Notes: a model not told the origin generated them from the sequence alone. DNA of 64,000 nt from Acinetobacter sp. NIPH 298 (GCF_000369505.1 NZ_KB850054.1:248001-312000), one strand, 5' to 3'; shown: positions 48,151-57,572, numbered from the stretch's first letter. Made by a program: numbers and translations.

Positions 48151-49344
48151 ATGAAGCATTTATTACGGATCTATTTACTTGCAAGTTTATTGTTATTTGC
48201 CCTGTTTGCTGTATTGAGCTATGGCTATGGGCATGGCTATGCCTATATTTACTGGCGTGATTGGCAATTCCAAAGCAGTGCATGGGGATTGATCGCACTG
48301 TTTGTTTTTGTGAGTTTCTTGGCGCAACTCTTGTGGTTGTTTAGTAAGCGTTACATCGTGCGTGAACAACGCAAAAAAGAAACGGCGCTACATTTTAAAG
48401 ATTTACACCCATATGAGCAGCTTGGCATCGTTTGGTTGCTAGACTCAGCCAAAGATCAGCAGGTGTTTATTGAGCGTGTTTTTACGCAATCTGGGTTGTT
48501 GAGCCCGATCGTTGATGCACAATTTGATTATAAAAATGGTGATTTTGATACTGCCTTACAGTGCTTGGATCGCTCAGCCCCGATGGCTTTTGAGCTGGCA
48601 GAACTGCAACGAATCGATATTTTTCTAGCACAACAAGAGACCGAAAAAGCACTGATACACTTGGAGTTTTTGACACAGCACCAACTTTCTCCATGGTTGG
48701 CCGAAGTAGAAACAGCTTATCAGCAACGTATGACTGCGCTTTGGGGCAAACTTGCTTTACAAAAGCCTTGGTTATTTCTGCAAACGACTCAATTTGGTCT
48801 ACTTGACCCAGCGCATCGTGATTTATGGTTGCAACAGCTTTTGATTCAGTTTGATCAAGCTTCAGTTGATGATTTGGCAGCTTTACAGCAGCGCTATCTC
48901 GCGTTGCAAAATGAAATTCAAGCCCGCCCTTATACGAGTAAAGTACTCTGGCTAAAATTATTGGCGCGGATGCCAGAGATGAGTGTGCAGCACGAAGACT
49001 TGGCTTTACATTTGTTGCAAGAGCATTTTGACCCAGAAGTATTTTACCTGTGGTTCCAACAACAGTTGTTAAAGCAAATCCCCGATTATAGTTATGTTGA
49101 ACAACGCATTATGCAGCTCGAACAGCGCTATACCAGTGTGCCAATGTTGACCTTTGCCAAATGGCATATTTATGTGGCAACTCAACGTCATCTTGAAGCA
49201 GAACAATTATTAACTTTATATCCTGATAATATTTTAATGAGTTATTTACGAATTAAGTCAATGCTTGGGGATAATCTTGATTTAATCAAACAGTTGAATT
49301 TAATATTTGAAAATGATGTTAATTTTCTTAATTTTAAGCTATGA
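48151..49344 (+). CDS. hemY: HemY-family haem biosynthesis-associated protein
   Basis: The 397-residue protein has two N-terminal membrane helices ('LLASLLLFALFAVLSYGYG' and 'WGLIALFVFVSFLAQLLWLF') and a C-terminal helical-repeat (TPR-like) domain, the layout of proteobacterial HemY. It is not protoporphyrinogen oxidase of the same name. It follows hemX by six bases and overlaps the next gene by four. Confidence 0.85.
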   Translation: MKHLLRIYLLASLLLFALFAVLSYGYGHGYAYIYWRDWQFQSSAWGLIALFVFVSFLAQLLWLFSKRYIVREQRKKETALHFKDLHPYEQLGIVWLLDSAKDQQVFIERVFTQSGLLSPIVDAQFDYKNGDFDTALQCLDRSAPMAFELAELQRIDIFLAQQETEKALIHLEFLTQHQLSPWLAEVETAYQQRMTALWGKLALQKPWLFLQTTQFGLLDPAHRDLWLQQLLIQFDQASVDDLAALQQRYLALQNEIQARPYTSKVLWLKLLARMPEMSVQHEDLALHLLQEHFDPEVFYLWFQQQLLKQIPDYSYVEQRIMQLEQRYTSVPMLTFAKWHIYVATQRHLEAEQLLTLYPDNILMSYLRIKSMLGDNLDLIKQLNLIFENDVNFLNFKL

Positions 49345-49793
49345 GTCTAAATATGAATGAATTGTCTGTCTATCCAATTGTGCATAAGCAAGCTGTTGCT
49401 TGGGGGGATATGGATGCTTTTGGCCATGTAAATAATGTGCAATATTATCGTTATATGGAAAGCGCCCGAATTGTTTATTTAATGGCATTAAATATATTCG
49501 ATCAAGATATATTGACTGTGGTTGCTTCTAGCCAATGTAAGTATTTAAGACCTGTATTTTACCCTGATGTCTTGCATATTGGCGCGAAAGTCGAAGAGCT
49601 TCGAAACAGTGCATTTCGAATGCAATATGTTTTATGGAGTGAAACTCAAAACCAGATTGTTGCAACAGGTGAGGCGGTAATTGTCTGTGTTGATAAAGTA
49701 AGCTCAAAGAAATCGAATATTCCAGAACTTATTAGACAGAAAATCGTTGAGATTGAAGCGAGTGTTGGAAATGATTTGGAGCTAAACCTGTAA
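49341..49793 (+). CDS. Acyl-CoA thioesterase, 4HBT (hot-dog) family
   Basis: The 150-residue protein has the 4HBT motif 'AWGDMDAFGHVNNVQYYRYMESAR' (in parts), with the catalytic Asp in 'GDMDAFGHVNN'. It should hydrolyse acyl-CoA or a similar thioester. It overlaps the hemY stop as ATGA and so seems to be the last gene of the hem transcript. The Met at 49353 is another possible start. Substrate is unknown. Confidence 0.85.
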   Translation: MSLNMNELSVYPIVHKQAVAWGDMDAFGHVNNVQYYRYMESARIVYLMALNIFDQDILTVVASSQCKYLRPVFYPDVLHIGAKVEELRNSAFRMQYVLWSETQNQIVATGEAVIVCVDKVSSKKSNIPELIRQKIVEIEASVGNDLELNL

Positions 49794-50165
49794 TTATAAA
49801 GACAATTATGTCTTTATTGGCGGTATGTATAATGGGGTTCTTTTATTGTTTAAATAATAATGATGGTAATTGAATCTCGCTCTCATCAATAGGATGAAAA
49901 GTGTTTTTATTGGGCTTAATATGCTCACTGTTAAGATCAGTTTGGAATGGGTTTAAATTAAAATAGATAAATAAATATTTTATGCTGGGTTTATATTTTT
50001 GAAGTTTATTGTAAATAAAAAGCAATTTTTTTGTTATAGTGCCATTAAATCGACTATTCTTATATTGATTAGTGAATTGCTTATAAATTAATATTGAACT
50101 GAATTTTTGAATTCATTTTATTTTGCGTGATATATATTTTTCCTTATTGAGTTGGAGTGGTTCGG
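49794..50165. other. AT-rich region before hns
   Basis: A small hairpin AAAGACA-ATTA-TGTCTTT (49798-49815) follows the thioesterase gene. The rest is very AT-rich with no gene. An extended -10 element, TGTTATAGT (50032-50040), probably promotes hns, leaving an untranslated leader of about 120 bases. Such curved AT-rich DNA is the preferred binding target of H-NS itself, so autoregulation is plausible. Confidence 0.5.
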
Positions 50166-50492
50166 ATGAAACCAGATATTAGTGATTTATCGGTAGAAGA
50201 CTTAAAGCGTCTGCAAGCAGAAGCAGAAGTATTGATTGCGAGTAAAAAAGACCAAGCTGTTGAAGATGCATATAATCAAATCGTTGCGATTGCTGAAGGC
50301 ATTGGATTTACGGTTGAAGAGTTATTGGCTGCGGGTGAGCAAAAACGTAAGAAAACAACACGTAAAGCTGTAGAGCCACGCTACCGTAATAAAAACAATA
50401 CTGAGGAAACTTGGACTGGTCGTGGTAAACAACCGCGCTGGTTAGTTGCTGAGTTAGAAAAAGGTGCAAAACTTGAAGATTTCTTAATCTAA
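50166..50492 (+). CDS. hns: H-NS family nucleoid protein
   Basis: The 108-residue protein begins MKPDISDLSVEDLKRLQAEA, an N-terminal helical oligomerisation domain, and ends with the DNA-binding core 'YRNKNNTEETWTGRGKQPRWL' (in parts), the H-NS/MvaT-like AT-hook-like loop TWTGRGKQP. It silences AT-rich foreign DNA. GGAG lies eight bases before the ATG at 50166; the GTG at 50157 would overlap that site. Confidence 0.92.
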   Translation: MKPDISDLSVEDLKRLQAEAEVLIASKKDQAVEDAYNQIVAIAEGIGFTVEELLAAGEQKRKKTTRKAVEPRYRNKNNTEETWTGRGKQPRWLVAELEKGAKLEDFLI

Positions 50493-50541
50493 GTAAGTTT
50501 TAAAAGTCATCGTTTTGTCATACGCTGACTTTATCCTTTAT

Positions 50542-50574
50542 AAAAAACCAAGCTGAAAAAGCTTGGTTTTTTTA
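50542..50574 (+). terminator. Terminator after hns
   Basis: AAAAAACCAAGC (50542-50553) pairs with GCTTGGTTTTTT (50561-50572) around TGAAAAA. Confidence 0.88.
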
Positions 50575-50660
50575 TATGAGAGAATTGGCGATGTTGAAAA
50601 ATTATGCATAATGTCATTCAGAGCGAATATTTCAAAAAGGATGATATTTTGTATGTTGGT

Positions 50661-51413
50661 ATGGGTAGGATGAAGAAAAAAACCAAGCAATGGAGATGGT
50701 GGTTGTTCGCCATTTTTGCATTTTTAATTTTTATTATTTTACAGATTCCAGCAACATGGCTAATTGCGAAATTTTCTAAAGATAATCAATTATTACATAA
50801 CGTCAGTGGCAACATTTGGCAGGGGCAGGCGGATTGGCAACGTGGTCAGCTACGGGGTTCGGTGCATTGGAAAACGAGACCTTTGGATCTGTTGTTGTTT
50901 CGCTTAGGCGCCAATCTTGATATACATAGTGGCAATACTCAATTTAACGGTATCTTTGGTTATGGTTTGGGGAAAAAAATCGTGATTAAGGATTTGAACG
51001 GTGAAATTTCACCTGAAACATTGAAATATTTTGCAGACTGGCAGTGGCCAGAGAATGCAATTCAGCTGGCCGATGTGCAATTAAACTATCAGAAAGAAAA
51101 AGGCTTCAGTGCAACAGAAGGGCGATTGAACTGGGGCGGGGGTGAGCTGACCTATACTTTTGGTCAACGTCAAGATCGTATGAATATGCCTTCACTGGTT
51201 GCTGAATTAAAAGATAGCAACGGACAATTACAACTTGATGTTCGTGATCAGCGTAGTCAAAAAATGGCAAACTTAAGTGTAGATGCCAGTCTTATGCTCG
51301 ATGTGCAATTGACACAGCGCATGCTTTTGAATGTTCCGTCTTATCAAGGCAAAGCGGGACTTGAAACTTTTGTTATTAGTTCACGTCAGCCATTGCTGCA
51401 AGGTGGTTTGTAA
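50661..51413 (+). CDS. gspN: Type II secretion system protein GspN
   Basis: About 250 residues, with one N-terminal membrane helix ('WWLFAIFAFLIFIILQIPATWL') and a periplasmic beta-rich domain including 'VSGNIWQGQADW' and 'KTRPLDLLLF', typical of GspN. Its exact role in type II secretion is unclear. The start is uncertain: ATG 50661, ATG 50670 or TTG 50649, the last having the best ribosome site (AAAAAGG eight bases before). It overlaps gspC by one base (TAATG). Confidence 0.85.
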   Translation: MGRMKKKTKQWRWWLFAIFAFLIFIILQIPATWLIAKFSKDNQLLHNVSGNIWQGQADWQRGQLRGSVHWKTRPLDLLLFRLGANLDIHSGNTQFNGIFGYGLGKKIVIKDLNGEISPETLKYFADWQWPENAIQLADVQLNYQKEKGFSATEGRLNWGGGELTYTFGQRQDRMNMPSLVAELKDSNGQLQLDVRDQRSQKMANLSVDASLMLDVQLTQRMLLNVPSYQGKAGLETFVISSRQPLLQGGL

Positions 51414-52252
51414 TGGACGCATGGATGCAGAAAATACAACAACTGCGTTGGCAAAAATTAGATAAACTCAGTCCTTTGATTTTAGCCTTGCTTATTTTAT
51501 GGCTCTGCTGGAAACTGGCTTCTTTGTTTTGGTGGGTGGTTGCTCCGCCACAGCCGATGCAATTTGATCGAGTTGAACTGGGTTCGCAGCAAGCCCAAGT
51601 TCCCAACATTAGTTCATTTGCATTATTTAATGAGCCTGCAGCGACAACGGCTCAAGACAATATCAATTTAGAATTACAAGGCGTTCTCTTGGGTTCGCCG
51701 AGTTTCTTGTCTTCAGCGGTTATTAAGCTGAATGATACGGCTGAGCGTTATCGCGTTGGTGAGACCTTGGCTTCGACCTCTTATCAGTTGGTGGAAGTTT
51801 ATTGGGATCATGTGGTATTGAAGCAAGGGAATGGTGCGACACGAGAAGTGAAATTTAAAGGAATAGATAAAGGGTTGTATCAACCAGCCGACCCCGTTAT
51901 TAGCAATCCGAATAATGTCCCTCCTCAAACACCAGAACCTGTTCAGAACGCGCCGCAGTCTGCATTGGGTCAAGCGATTCAACAGATGCAAGACAACCGT
52001 GAACAGTATTTGAAAAATATGGGTGTAAGCGGTGGGACAAATGGTTATGAAATATCAGATCAAACGCCAGCGAATTTAAAAAATACATTGGGTTTGCGCT
52101 CGGGTGATCGTATCCTGTCGGTCAATGGACAGACAGTTGGGCAAGGACTTAGCGAAGTACAATTATTAGAGCAAGTACGTCGTCAAGGACATGCCAAAAT
52201 AGAAATAAAACGTGGTGATCAAGTGATGACCATACAACAGAGTTTTCAGTGA
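51413..52252 (+). CDS. gspC: Type II secretion system protein GspC
   Basis: The 279-residue protein has a membrane helix at ~20-45, the homology region ('LQGVLLGSPSFLSSAVIKLNDTAERYRVGE' in parts), a Pro/Gln-rich linker and a C-terminal PDZ domain ('LKNTLGLRSGDRILSVNGQTV'). GspC joins the inner-membrane platform to the secretin. It is followed by gspD. Confidence 0.92.
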   Translation: MDAWMQKIQQLRWQKLDKLSPLILALLILWLCWKLASLFWWVVAPPQPMQFDRVELGSQQAQVPNISSFALFNEPAATTAQDNINLELQGVLLGSPSFLSSAVIKLNDTAERYRVGETLASTSYQLVEVYWDHVVLKQGNGATREVKFKGIDKGLYQPADPVISNPNNVPPQTPEPVQNAPQSALGQAIQQMQDNREQYLKNMGVSGGTNGYEISDQTPANLKNTLGLRSGDRILSVNGQTVGQGLSEVQLLEQVRRQGHAKIEIKRGDQVMTIQQSFQ

Positions 52253-52281
52253 TAACACGTCATCACATTAGTTAGGAATAA

Positions 52282-54504
52282 GTGCAGGTTATGGCTTCTT
52301 TGAATCATCATCGTCCACTTTGGGCATTACTTGCTGCAGCGCCGTTGGTTGCGGCAATCAGTACCCATGTACACGCACAAACATGGAAGATCAATTTACG
52401 TGATGCAGACTTAGCAGCATTTATTAATGAAGTTGCAGATATTACAGGTAAGAACTTTGCGGTTGATCCTCGTGTACGAGGCAATGTGACTGTTATTTCG
52501 AATAAACCGCTCAATAAAGATGAGGTTTACGATCTGTTTTTGGGGGTGCTTAGCGTTAATGGTGTGGTGGCATTGCCTTCTGGTAATACCATCCGTTTGG
52601 TGCCAGATAGTAATGTGAAAAATGCTGGTATTCCTTACGACGGGCGCAATCGTGCAGGTGGTGATCAGATCGTAACTCGGGTGATTTGGTTGCAAAATAC
52701 CAATCCAAATGATCTGGTTCCTGCGTTACGCCCATTGATGCCGCAGTTTGCACACTTGGCAGCAGTTGCTGGAACCAATGCATTGATTGTTTCGGATCGC
52801 GCCGCCAATATTTATCAGCTTGAAAACATTGTACGTAACTTGGATGGTACGGGTCAGAACGATATTGAGGCGATTGGCCTACAGTCGAGTCAGGCTGAGG
52901 AAGTGATCACTTTGCTGGAAACCATGAGTGCAACAGGTGCAGCAAAAGACTTTGTGGGATCACGCGTACGTATCGTTGCTGACAATCGCACCAATCGTAT
53001 TCTGATTAAAGGTGATCCTGATTCACGTAAGCGTTTGCGTCAAATTATTGAGATGTTGGATGTGCCATCGGCAGATCGTTTGGGTGGCTTGAAAGTCTTT
53101 CGTTTGAAATATGCCAGCGCAAAAAGTCTCGCTGAAATTTTACAAGGTTTAGTTTCTGGTCAGTCGGTTGCTTCGTCTGCTTCATCAAACAATAGTAATG
53201 CATCAAATCCGATCAACAATTTGATTTCAAATAACCAAAGCACAAGCTCGTCAGGTAATTCATCGGGTAGTTCGGGGATTAGTCTCAACAGTGGCTTTAA
53301 TAACCGCCAAAATGATGTGACCAGCTTCAATAGTGGCGGTGTCAGTATTATTGCGGATGGTACGCAGAATGCTTTAGTGGTTAAGGCTGATCCGCAGTTG
53401 ATGCGTGAGATTGAATCGGCAATACAACAACTGGATACCCGCCGTCAGCAAGTGTTGATTGAGGCAGCGATTATAGAAGTTGTGGGTAGTGATGCTGATC
53501 AACTTGGTGTGCAATGGGTGCTAGGTGATCTAAGTAGCGGTGTTGGACTGGTTAACTTTTCAAATCTTGGTTCTGGGCTGTCCAAAATTGCTGCGGGTTA
53601 TTTATCTGGCGGTGCAGCAGGTGCAGCAGGCGCTTTGGGGGATGGTGCTTCAATTGGTGTTGGGAATTTTGAAAACCCACGCAGGGCGTACGGTGCGCTT
53701 ATACAAGCGCTGAGAGCGAATACTAAATCGAACTTTTTATCGACTCCATCAATTGTCACAATGGATAATGAAGAAGCTTATATTGTGGTGGGGCAAAATG
53801 TGCCATTTGTCACAGGGTCAGTTGCAACTCAGGGTAACAGTACCGTAAACCCCTATACGACGGTTGAACGGAAGGATGTGGGGATAACGCTGAAAGTTGT
53901 GCCTCATATTGGTGAAGGAGGGTCGGTTCGTCTTGAGGTTGAACAAGAGGTTTCAAATGTTCAGCCTAATCGAGGGCAGGCAACAGATTTGGTGACCAGT
54001 AAACGGGCGATTAAGACCTCGGTATTGGCTGATCATGGACAAACTGTGATTTTGGGTGGTTTGATTTCTGATGATACAAGTCTAACTCGCCAAAGTATCC
54101 CTGTGTTGGGCGATATTCCGTATTTAGGACGTTTATTCCGTGCAGATACTCGAAGCAACGAAAAGCGTAATCTTTTGGTGTTTATCCATCCGACTATTGT
54201 AGGGGATTCGGATGATATCCGTCGTATCTCTCAGCAACGCTATAATCAGCTTTATAGCTTGCAGCTTTCGATGGATAAAAATGGCAACTTTGCAAAACTA
54301 CCTGAGAGTGTAAACGATATTTATCGTCAACAACCTGCGGTGAATGCCTCACCTTATCAAAACGTGCCAACAGCCACACAAAGCCAAACAGCGGTTGTGA
54401 CAACGCCAGTTGCGACGGTGGAAGCACCTTTACAAAAGCGTTCAGTAGAGCGAAGTAAAAACACAGTGACCACCACTACGATTCATCCTGCATCTTCACA
54501 GTAG
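52282..54504 (+). CDS. gspD: Type II secretion system secretin GspD
   Basis: The 740-residue protein has a signal peptide (cut near HVHAQ), N0 ('KINLRDADLAAFINEVADITGKNF' in parts), three N domains, a Ser/Asn/Gly-rich loop in N3 (~residues 290-345) and the C-terminal secretin domain with 'VPFVTGS' and 'GGLISDD'. It forms the outer membrane channel. It starts with GTG at 52282 five bases after AGGAATAA; ATG 52291 is possible. The remaining gsp genes are elsewhere, as is usual in Acinetobacter. Confidence 0.94.
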   Translation: MQVMASLNHHRPLWALLAAAPLVAAISTHVHAQTWKINLRDADLAAFINEVADITGKNFAVDPRVRGNVTVISNKPLNKDEVYDLFLGVLSVNGVVALPSGNTIRLVPDSNVKNAGIPYDGRNRAGGDQIVTRVIWLQNTNPNDLVPALRPLMPQFAHLAAVAGTNALIVSDRAANIYQLENIVRNLDGTGQNDIEAIGLQSSQAEEVITLLETMSATGAAKDFVGSRVRIVADNRTNRILIKGDPDSRKRLRQIIEMLDVPSADRLGGLKVFRLKYASAKSLAEILQGLVSGQSVASSASSNNSNASNPINNLISNNQSTSSSGNSSGSSGISLNSGFNNRQNDVTSFNSGGVSIIADGTQNALVVKADPQLMREIESAIQQLDTRRQQVLIEAAIIEVVGSDADQLGVQWVLGDLSSGVGLVNFSNLGSGLSKIAAGYLSGGAAGAAGALGDGASIGVGNFENPRRAYGALIQALRANTKSNFLSTPSIVTMDNEEAYIVVGQNVPFVTGSVATQGNSTVNPYTTVERKDVGITLKVVPHIGEGGSVRLEVEQEVSNVQPNRGQATDLVTSKRAIKTSVLADHGQTVILGGLISDDTSLTRQSIPVLGDIPYLGRLFRADTRSNEKRNLLVFIHPTIVGDSDDIRRISQQRYNQLYSLQLSMDKNGNFAKLPESVNDIYRQQPAVNASPYQNVPTATQSQTAVVTTPVATVEAPLQKRSVERSKNTVTTTTIHPASSQ

Positions 54505-54582
54505 ATGCACACAAGCACATATGTGACAATGTTAAGATTGCCAGAACCGATAATCAATAAATCAGGATAAGGATTGGTGTTT

Positions 54583-55191
54583 ATGACTTGGAAATTGCAA
54601 GCCATTACAGGTGAGTTTACGGGGAAAGAAATCACGATCGAGCGTGATATGTTGGTGGGACGACATCAGGATGCTGATATTTTATTGCAATCAGCAGATA
54701 TTTCACGTCGTCATGCTGCTTTAGTGCTAAAAGACCAACAGCTGTGGGTGCAGGACTTAAATTCATCTAATGGTACGTTTATTAATGATTTGCGTATAGA
54801 ACAAGAAACCGAATTGCATGATGGTGATATTTTGCAATTTGCGAGTTTTACATTCTCGATTCTTGCGCCGACAACGACGGATATAGATTTGCCAGAGATT
54901 GAAATTGAGCCTATTTCATCTGCTACGCACGATCAAGGTATGCCGAGTATTGCTGAACGTGCGGTTGAGACCCCGATCAGTCGTGATGGCATGCCACAAC
55001 AAGTTGCGATTCCAAAGCCAGCACCAATTCCTGAACATGTAAATGTTCAAGCTACTTCAGAACAATCGCCAGTTGCAACTGAATCACCTGTGATGCAGGA
55101 AAAACAGCAACAAAAAAATGCTTCGGTTGGTTTGATTTCGATTATTGTGTTGATCATTTTGGCGATGGTTGCTTGGCTGTTCTTTAAATAA
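54583..55191 (+). CDS. FHA-domain protein with C-terminal membrane anchor
   Basis: The 202-residue protein has an N-terminal FHA domain with 'LVGRHQDADILL' (~24-35), 'ISRRHAAL' (~42-49) and 'LNSSNGTFIN' (~60-69), the phosphothreonine-binding motifs. A Pro/Glu-rich linker follows, then one membrane helix at the very C-terminus ('IIVLIILAMVAWLFF'), so it is tail-anchored with the FHA domain in the cytoplasm. AAGG lies 10 bases before the ATG at 54583. It follows gspD by 78 bases and may be cotranscribed; a link with secretion is inferred only from position. Confidence 0.85.
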   Translation: MTWKLQAITGEFTGKEITIERDMLVGRHQDADILLQSADISRRHAALVLKDQQLWVQDLNSSNGTFINDLRIEQETELHDGDILQFASFTFSILAPTTTDIDLPEIEIEPISSATHDQGMPSIAERAVETPISRDGMPQQVAIPKPAPIPEHVNVQATSEQSPVATESPVMQEKQQQKNASVGLISIIVLIILAMVAWLFFK

Positions 55192-55213
55192 TCATTTTAA
55201 GCTTTTACAATGC

Positions 55214-55246
55214 AAGGCATATCGTAATAGGTATGCCTTTTTTATT
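55214..55246 (+). terminator. Terminator after the FHA gene
   Basis: AAGGCATA (55214-55221) pairs with TATGCCTT (55232-55239) across a 10-base loop, followed by a T tract. It lies just 20 bases before gph. Confidence 0.8.
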
Positions 55247-55261
55247 TATAGAGTAAATCTC

Positions 55262-55954
55262 ATGTCTGTTGCACAGTTACAAAGTCGTCATCTGATCCTA
55301 TTTGATCTTGATGGAACGTTGGTAGATTCTGCCGCTGATTTGTATCGCGCCATGAATCTGAGTTTGGAGAAGTTGAGCTTGCCTTTGGTTACAGAAGTGC
55401 AAGTTCGGGAGTGGGTTGGCAAAGGCGCAGCGAGATTATGTGAAACTGTGCTTGAACATTTGTTTGGGCAGGTAGATGTACAGCAGCAAAAGCAATTGCT
55501 TGATACGTTTATGCAGGTATATGCGCAAGAGTTGTGTGTGAACACCACTGTTTATGATGGTGTTCTCGCCTTTTTGGAGCATTGTCAAGCGCATGATATC
55601 TCGATGGTCTGTGTTACCAATAAACCTGCACATTTAGCAAAAGGTATCCTCGATATTTTGGAATTGAGTCGGTATTTTAAAATGGTCGTTGGTGGGGATA
55701 GCTTATCTGAGCGAAAACCGCACCCGTTGCCTTTACTGCACTGCATGCAAAGTCAAAATGCATCTGCATCACAAAGCTTGATGATTGGCGATTCGAGCAA
55801 TGATGTCGAAGCAGCAAGACGCGCAGGTATTGATTGTATTGTGGTCAGCTATGGCTATAATCATGGAGAAAGTATCTATGACTGTCAGCCGCAACAAGTG
55901 GTTGATCGTTTAGTTGAGTTGATAGAAGAAGATCGAGTAGGGAGTAAGGCATGA
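55262..55954 (+). CDS. gph: Phosphoglycolate phosphatase (HAD family)
   Basis: The 230-residue protein has HAD motif I 'LILFDLDGTLVDSAADLY', motif II 'VCVTNKPAHLA', motif III Lys in 'ERKPHPLPL' and motif IV 'LMIGDSSNDVEAARRAG'. It removes phosphate from 2-phosphoglycolate. gph before trpE is the Pseudomonas order. The stop overlaps a short candidate leader frame for trpE (ATGA). Confidence 0.9.
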   Translation: MSVAQLQSRHLILFDLDGTLVDSAADLYRAMNLSLEKLSLPLVTEVQVREWVGKGAARLCETVLEHLFGQVDVQQQKQLLDTFMQVYAQELCVNTTVYDGVLAFLEHCQAHDISMVCVTNKPAHLAKGILDILELSRYFKMVVGGDSLSERKPHPLPLLHCMQSQNASASQSLMIGDSSNDVEAARRAGIDCIVVSYGYNHGESIYDCQPQQVVDRLVELIEEDRVGSKA

Positions 55955-55986
55955 ATGTTGTTATGGTTTTTCGATGGCGGGCTTGA
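55951..55986 (+). CDS. Candidate 11-residue leader peptide before trpE
   Basis: The frame MNVVMVFRWRA begins with an ATG overlapping the gph stop (ATGA), behind GGGAGTAAGGC. It contains a single Trp codon. The RNA around it can pair TATGGTTTTTCGAT (55962-55975, inside the frame) with ATCGAAACCATA (56014-56025), with two unpaired bases. No T tract follows, so this would not be a classical attenuator. trpE is attenuated in Pseudomonas, which makes a regulatory leader plausible, but a lone Trp codon is weak evidence. Confidence 0.35.
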   Translation: MNVVMVFRWRA

Positions 55987-56049
55987 CGCAATTGAAACAA
56001 GGAAACGCAAAAAATCGAAACCATAGAGCTAAAAGTATAGAGAATGCCC

Positions 56050-57543
56050 ATGACCACATTCGCACAATTTGAACAACTAAAGTCAGCAGGCTATAACACG
56101 ATACCTGTTTACCGCCAACGTTTGGCGGATACTGAAACGCCACTTTCTGTTTTTGCACGGTTTAAACAGCACAAACATGCTTATTTATTTGAATCGGTTG
56201 AAGGTGGGGAAAATTGGGCGCGCTATTCCATGATTGGCTTGGGTGAGTCGACCGTTTTTTCATGTAATGAAGGTATTTTAACCGTTCAGCAGGCGGATGG
56301 GTCTGTGACCCAGCAGCGTTGCAGTGATCCATTTCAATATATTCGTGACTTTCAAAGCCAATTTAAAGTGCCAACGCAAGCGGAACTACCAGACTTACCT
56401 AACTTTACCGGTGGTTTGGTTGGATATTTGGGCTATGATGCAGTGCGCTATATCGAACCAAAACTCAAAAATATCCCAACTGCCGATCCCGTGACTTTGC
56501 CAGATTTATGGTTGATGCTGTCTCAAACTGTGATTGTATTTGATAATTTAAAAGACACCTTGTTTTTGATTCATCACGTCGATGCTCATCAAGAAGATGC
56601 TTATGCAAAGGCACAAGAGAAGCTTGATCAGCTTGAACAGTTGCTTGCAATACCAGTCAGTTTGCAAGCGAAACCACATACGGCACCGCATTTTGAATCG
56701 ATTACGGGCAAAGAAAAGTTCATCGAAACAGTTGAAAAAGTAAAAGAATACATCCGTGCAGGAGATGTCATGCAGGTTGTACCTGGGCAGCGTATGGTCT
56801 CTGATTTTGATGGTGAGGCATTACAAGTCTATCGTGCTTTACGTCACTTAAACCCATCCCCCTATTTATTTTTGGTACAAGGTCAAACCCTGACAGATCA
56901 AAAACCGTTTCATATCGTAGGTTCATCGCCAGAGATTTTGTCGCGCTTGGAAAATGGCATTGCGACAGTACGACCTTTGGCAGGCACGCGTCCAAGAGGC
57001 AAGACCAAAGAAGAAGATTTGGCATTAGAGCAAGATTTGCTGTCTGACGAAAAAGAAATCGCTGAACATTTAATGTTGATCGATTTAGGTCGTAATGATG
57101 TTGGCCGTGTTTCTAAAATCGGTAAAGTGCAAGTGACTGACCGAATGGTGATCGAGCGATATTCGCATGTCATGCACATTGTTTCCAATGTACAAGGTGA
57201 AGTGCGGGATGATGTCGATGCTTTAGATGTTTTTAAGGCGACTTTTCCTGCGGGGACACTCTCAGGCGCTCCCAAAATTCGTGCCATGGAAATTATTGAT
57301 GAAGTTGAGCCTGTAAAAAGAGGTGTCTTCGGCGGTGCAGTTGGATATTTGGGCTGGCATGGCGAAATGGATATGTCGATCGCGATTCGTACTTGTGTGA
57401 TTCGCGATGAAAAAGTCTATGTACAAGCAGGTGCGGGGCTTGTTGCTGACTCAAATCCTGAGTCTGAGTGGAATGAAACCCAAATAAAAGCACGCGCAGT
57501 GATCAAAGCGGTTGAATTATCGTCAAACGGATTGATTTTATGA
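56050..57543 (+). CDS. trpE: Anthranilate synthase component I
   Basis: The 497-residue enzyme makes anthranilate from chorismate with TrpG. The feedback site 'LFESVEGGENWARYSMIG' (LLES-type) is near residue 47, and the catalytic part shows 'GDVMQVVPGQRM', 'GSSPEILSRL', 'RPLAGTRPRG' and 'MLIDLGRNDVGRVS'. I prefer ATG 56050 (MTTFAQFEQL) over 56044. trpG is not here; in Acinetobacter it is with trpDC. A weak hairpin GCAGTTTTT/AAAAACTGC (57551-57572) follows the stop. Confidence 0.95.
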   Translation: MTTFAQFEQLKSAGYNTIPVYRQRLADTETPLSVFARFKQHKHAYLFESVEGGENWARYSMIGLGESTVFSCNEGILTVQQADGSVTQQRCSDPFQYIRDFQSQFKVPTQAELPDLPNFTGGLVGYLGYDAVRYIEPKLKNIPTADPVTLPDLWLMLSQTVIVFDNLKDTLFLIHHVDAHQEDAYAKAQEKLDQLEQLLAIPVSLQAKPHTAPHFESITGKEKFIETVEKVKEYIRAGDVMQVVPGQRMVSDFDGEALQVYRALRHLNPSPYLFLVQGQTLTDQKPFHIVGSSPEILSRLENGIATVRPLAGTRPRGKTKEEDLALEQDLLSDEKEIAEHLMLIDLGRNDVGRVSKIGKVQVTDRMVIERYSHVMHIVSNVQGEVRDDVDALDVFKATFPAGTLSGAPKIRAMEIIDEVEPVKRGVFGGAVGYLGWHGEMDMSIAIRTCVIRDEKVYVQAGAGLVADSNPESEWNETQIKARAVIKAVELSSNGLIL

Positions 57544-57572
57544 GTTTTTCGCAGTTTTTCTAAAAAAACTGC

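Noticed and set aside
56910..57287. 125-codon minus-strand frame inside trpE
   Set aside because: Antisense to the conserved catalytic part of trpE; Ser-rich composition, no family resemblance.
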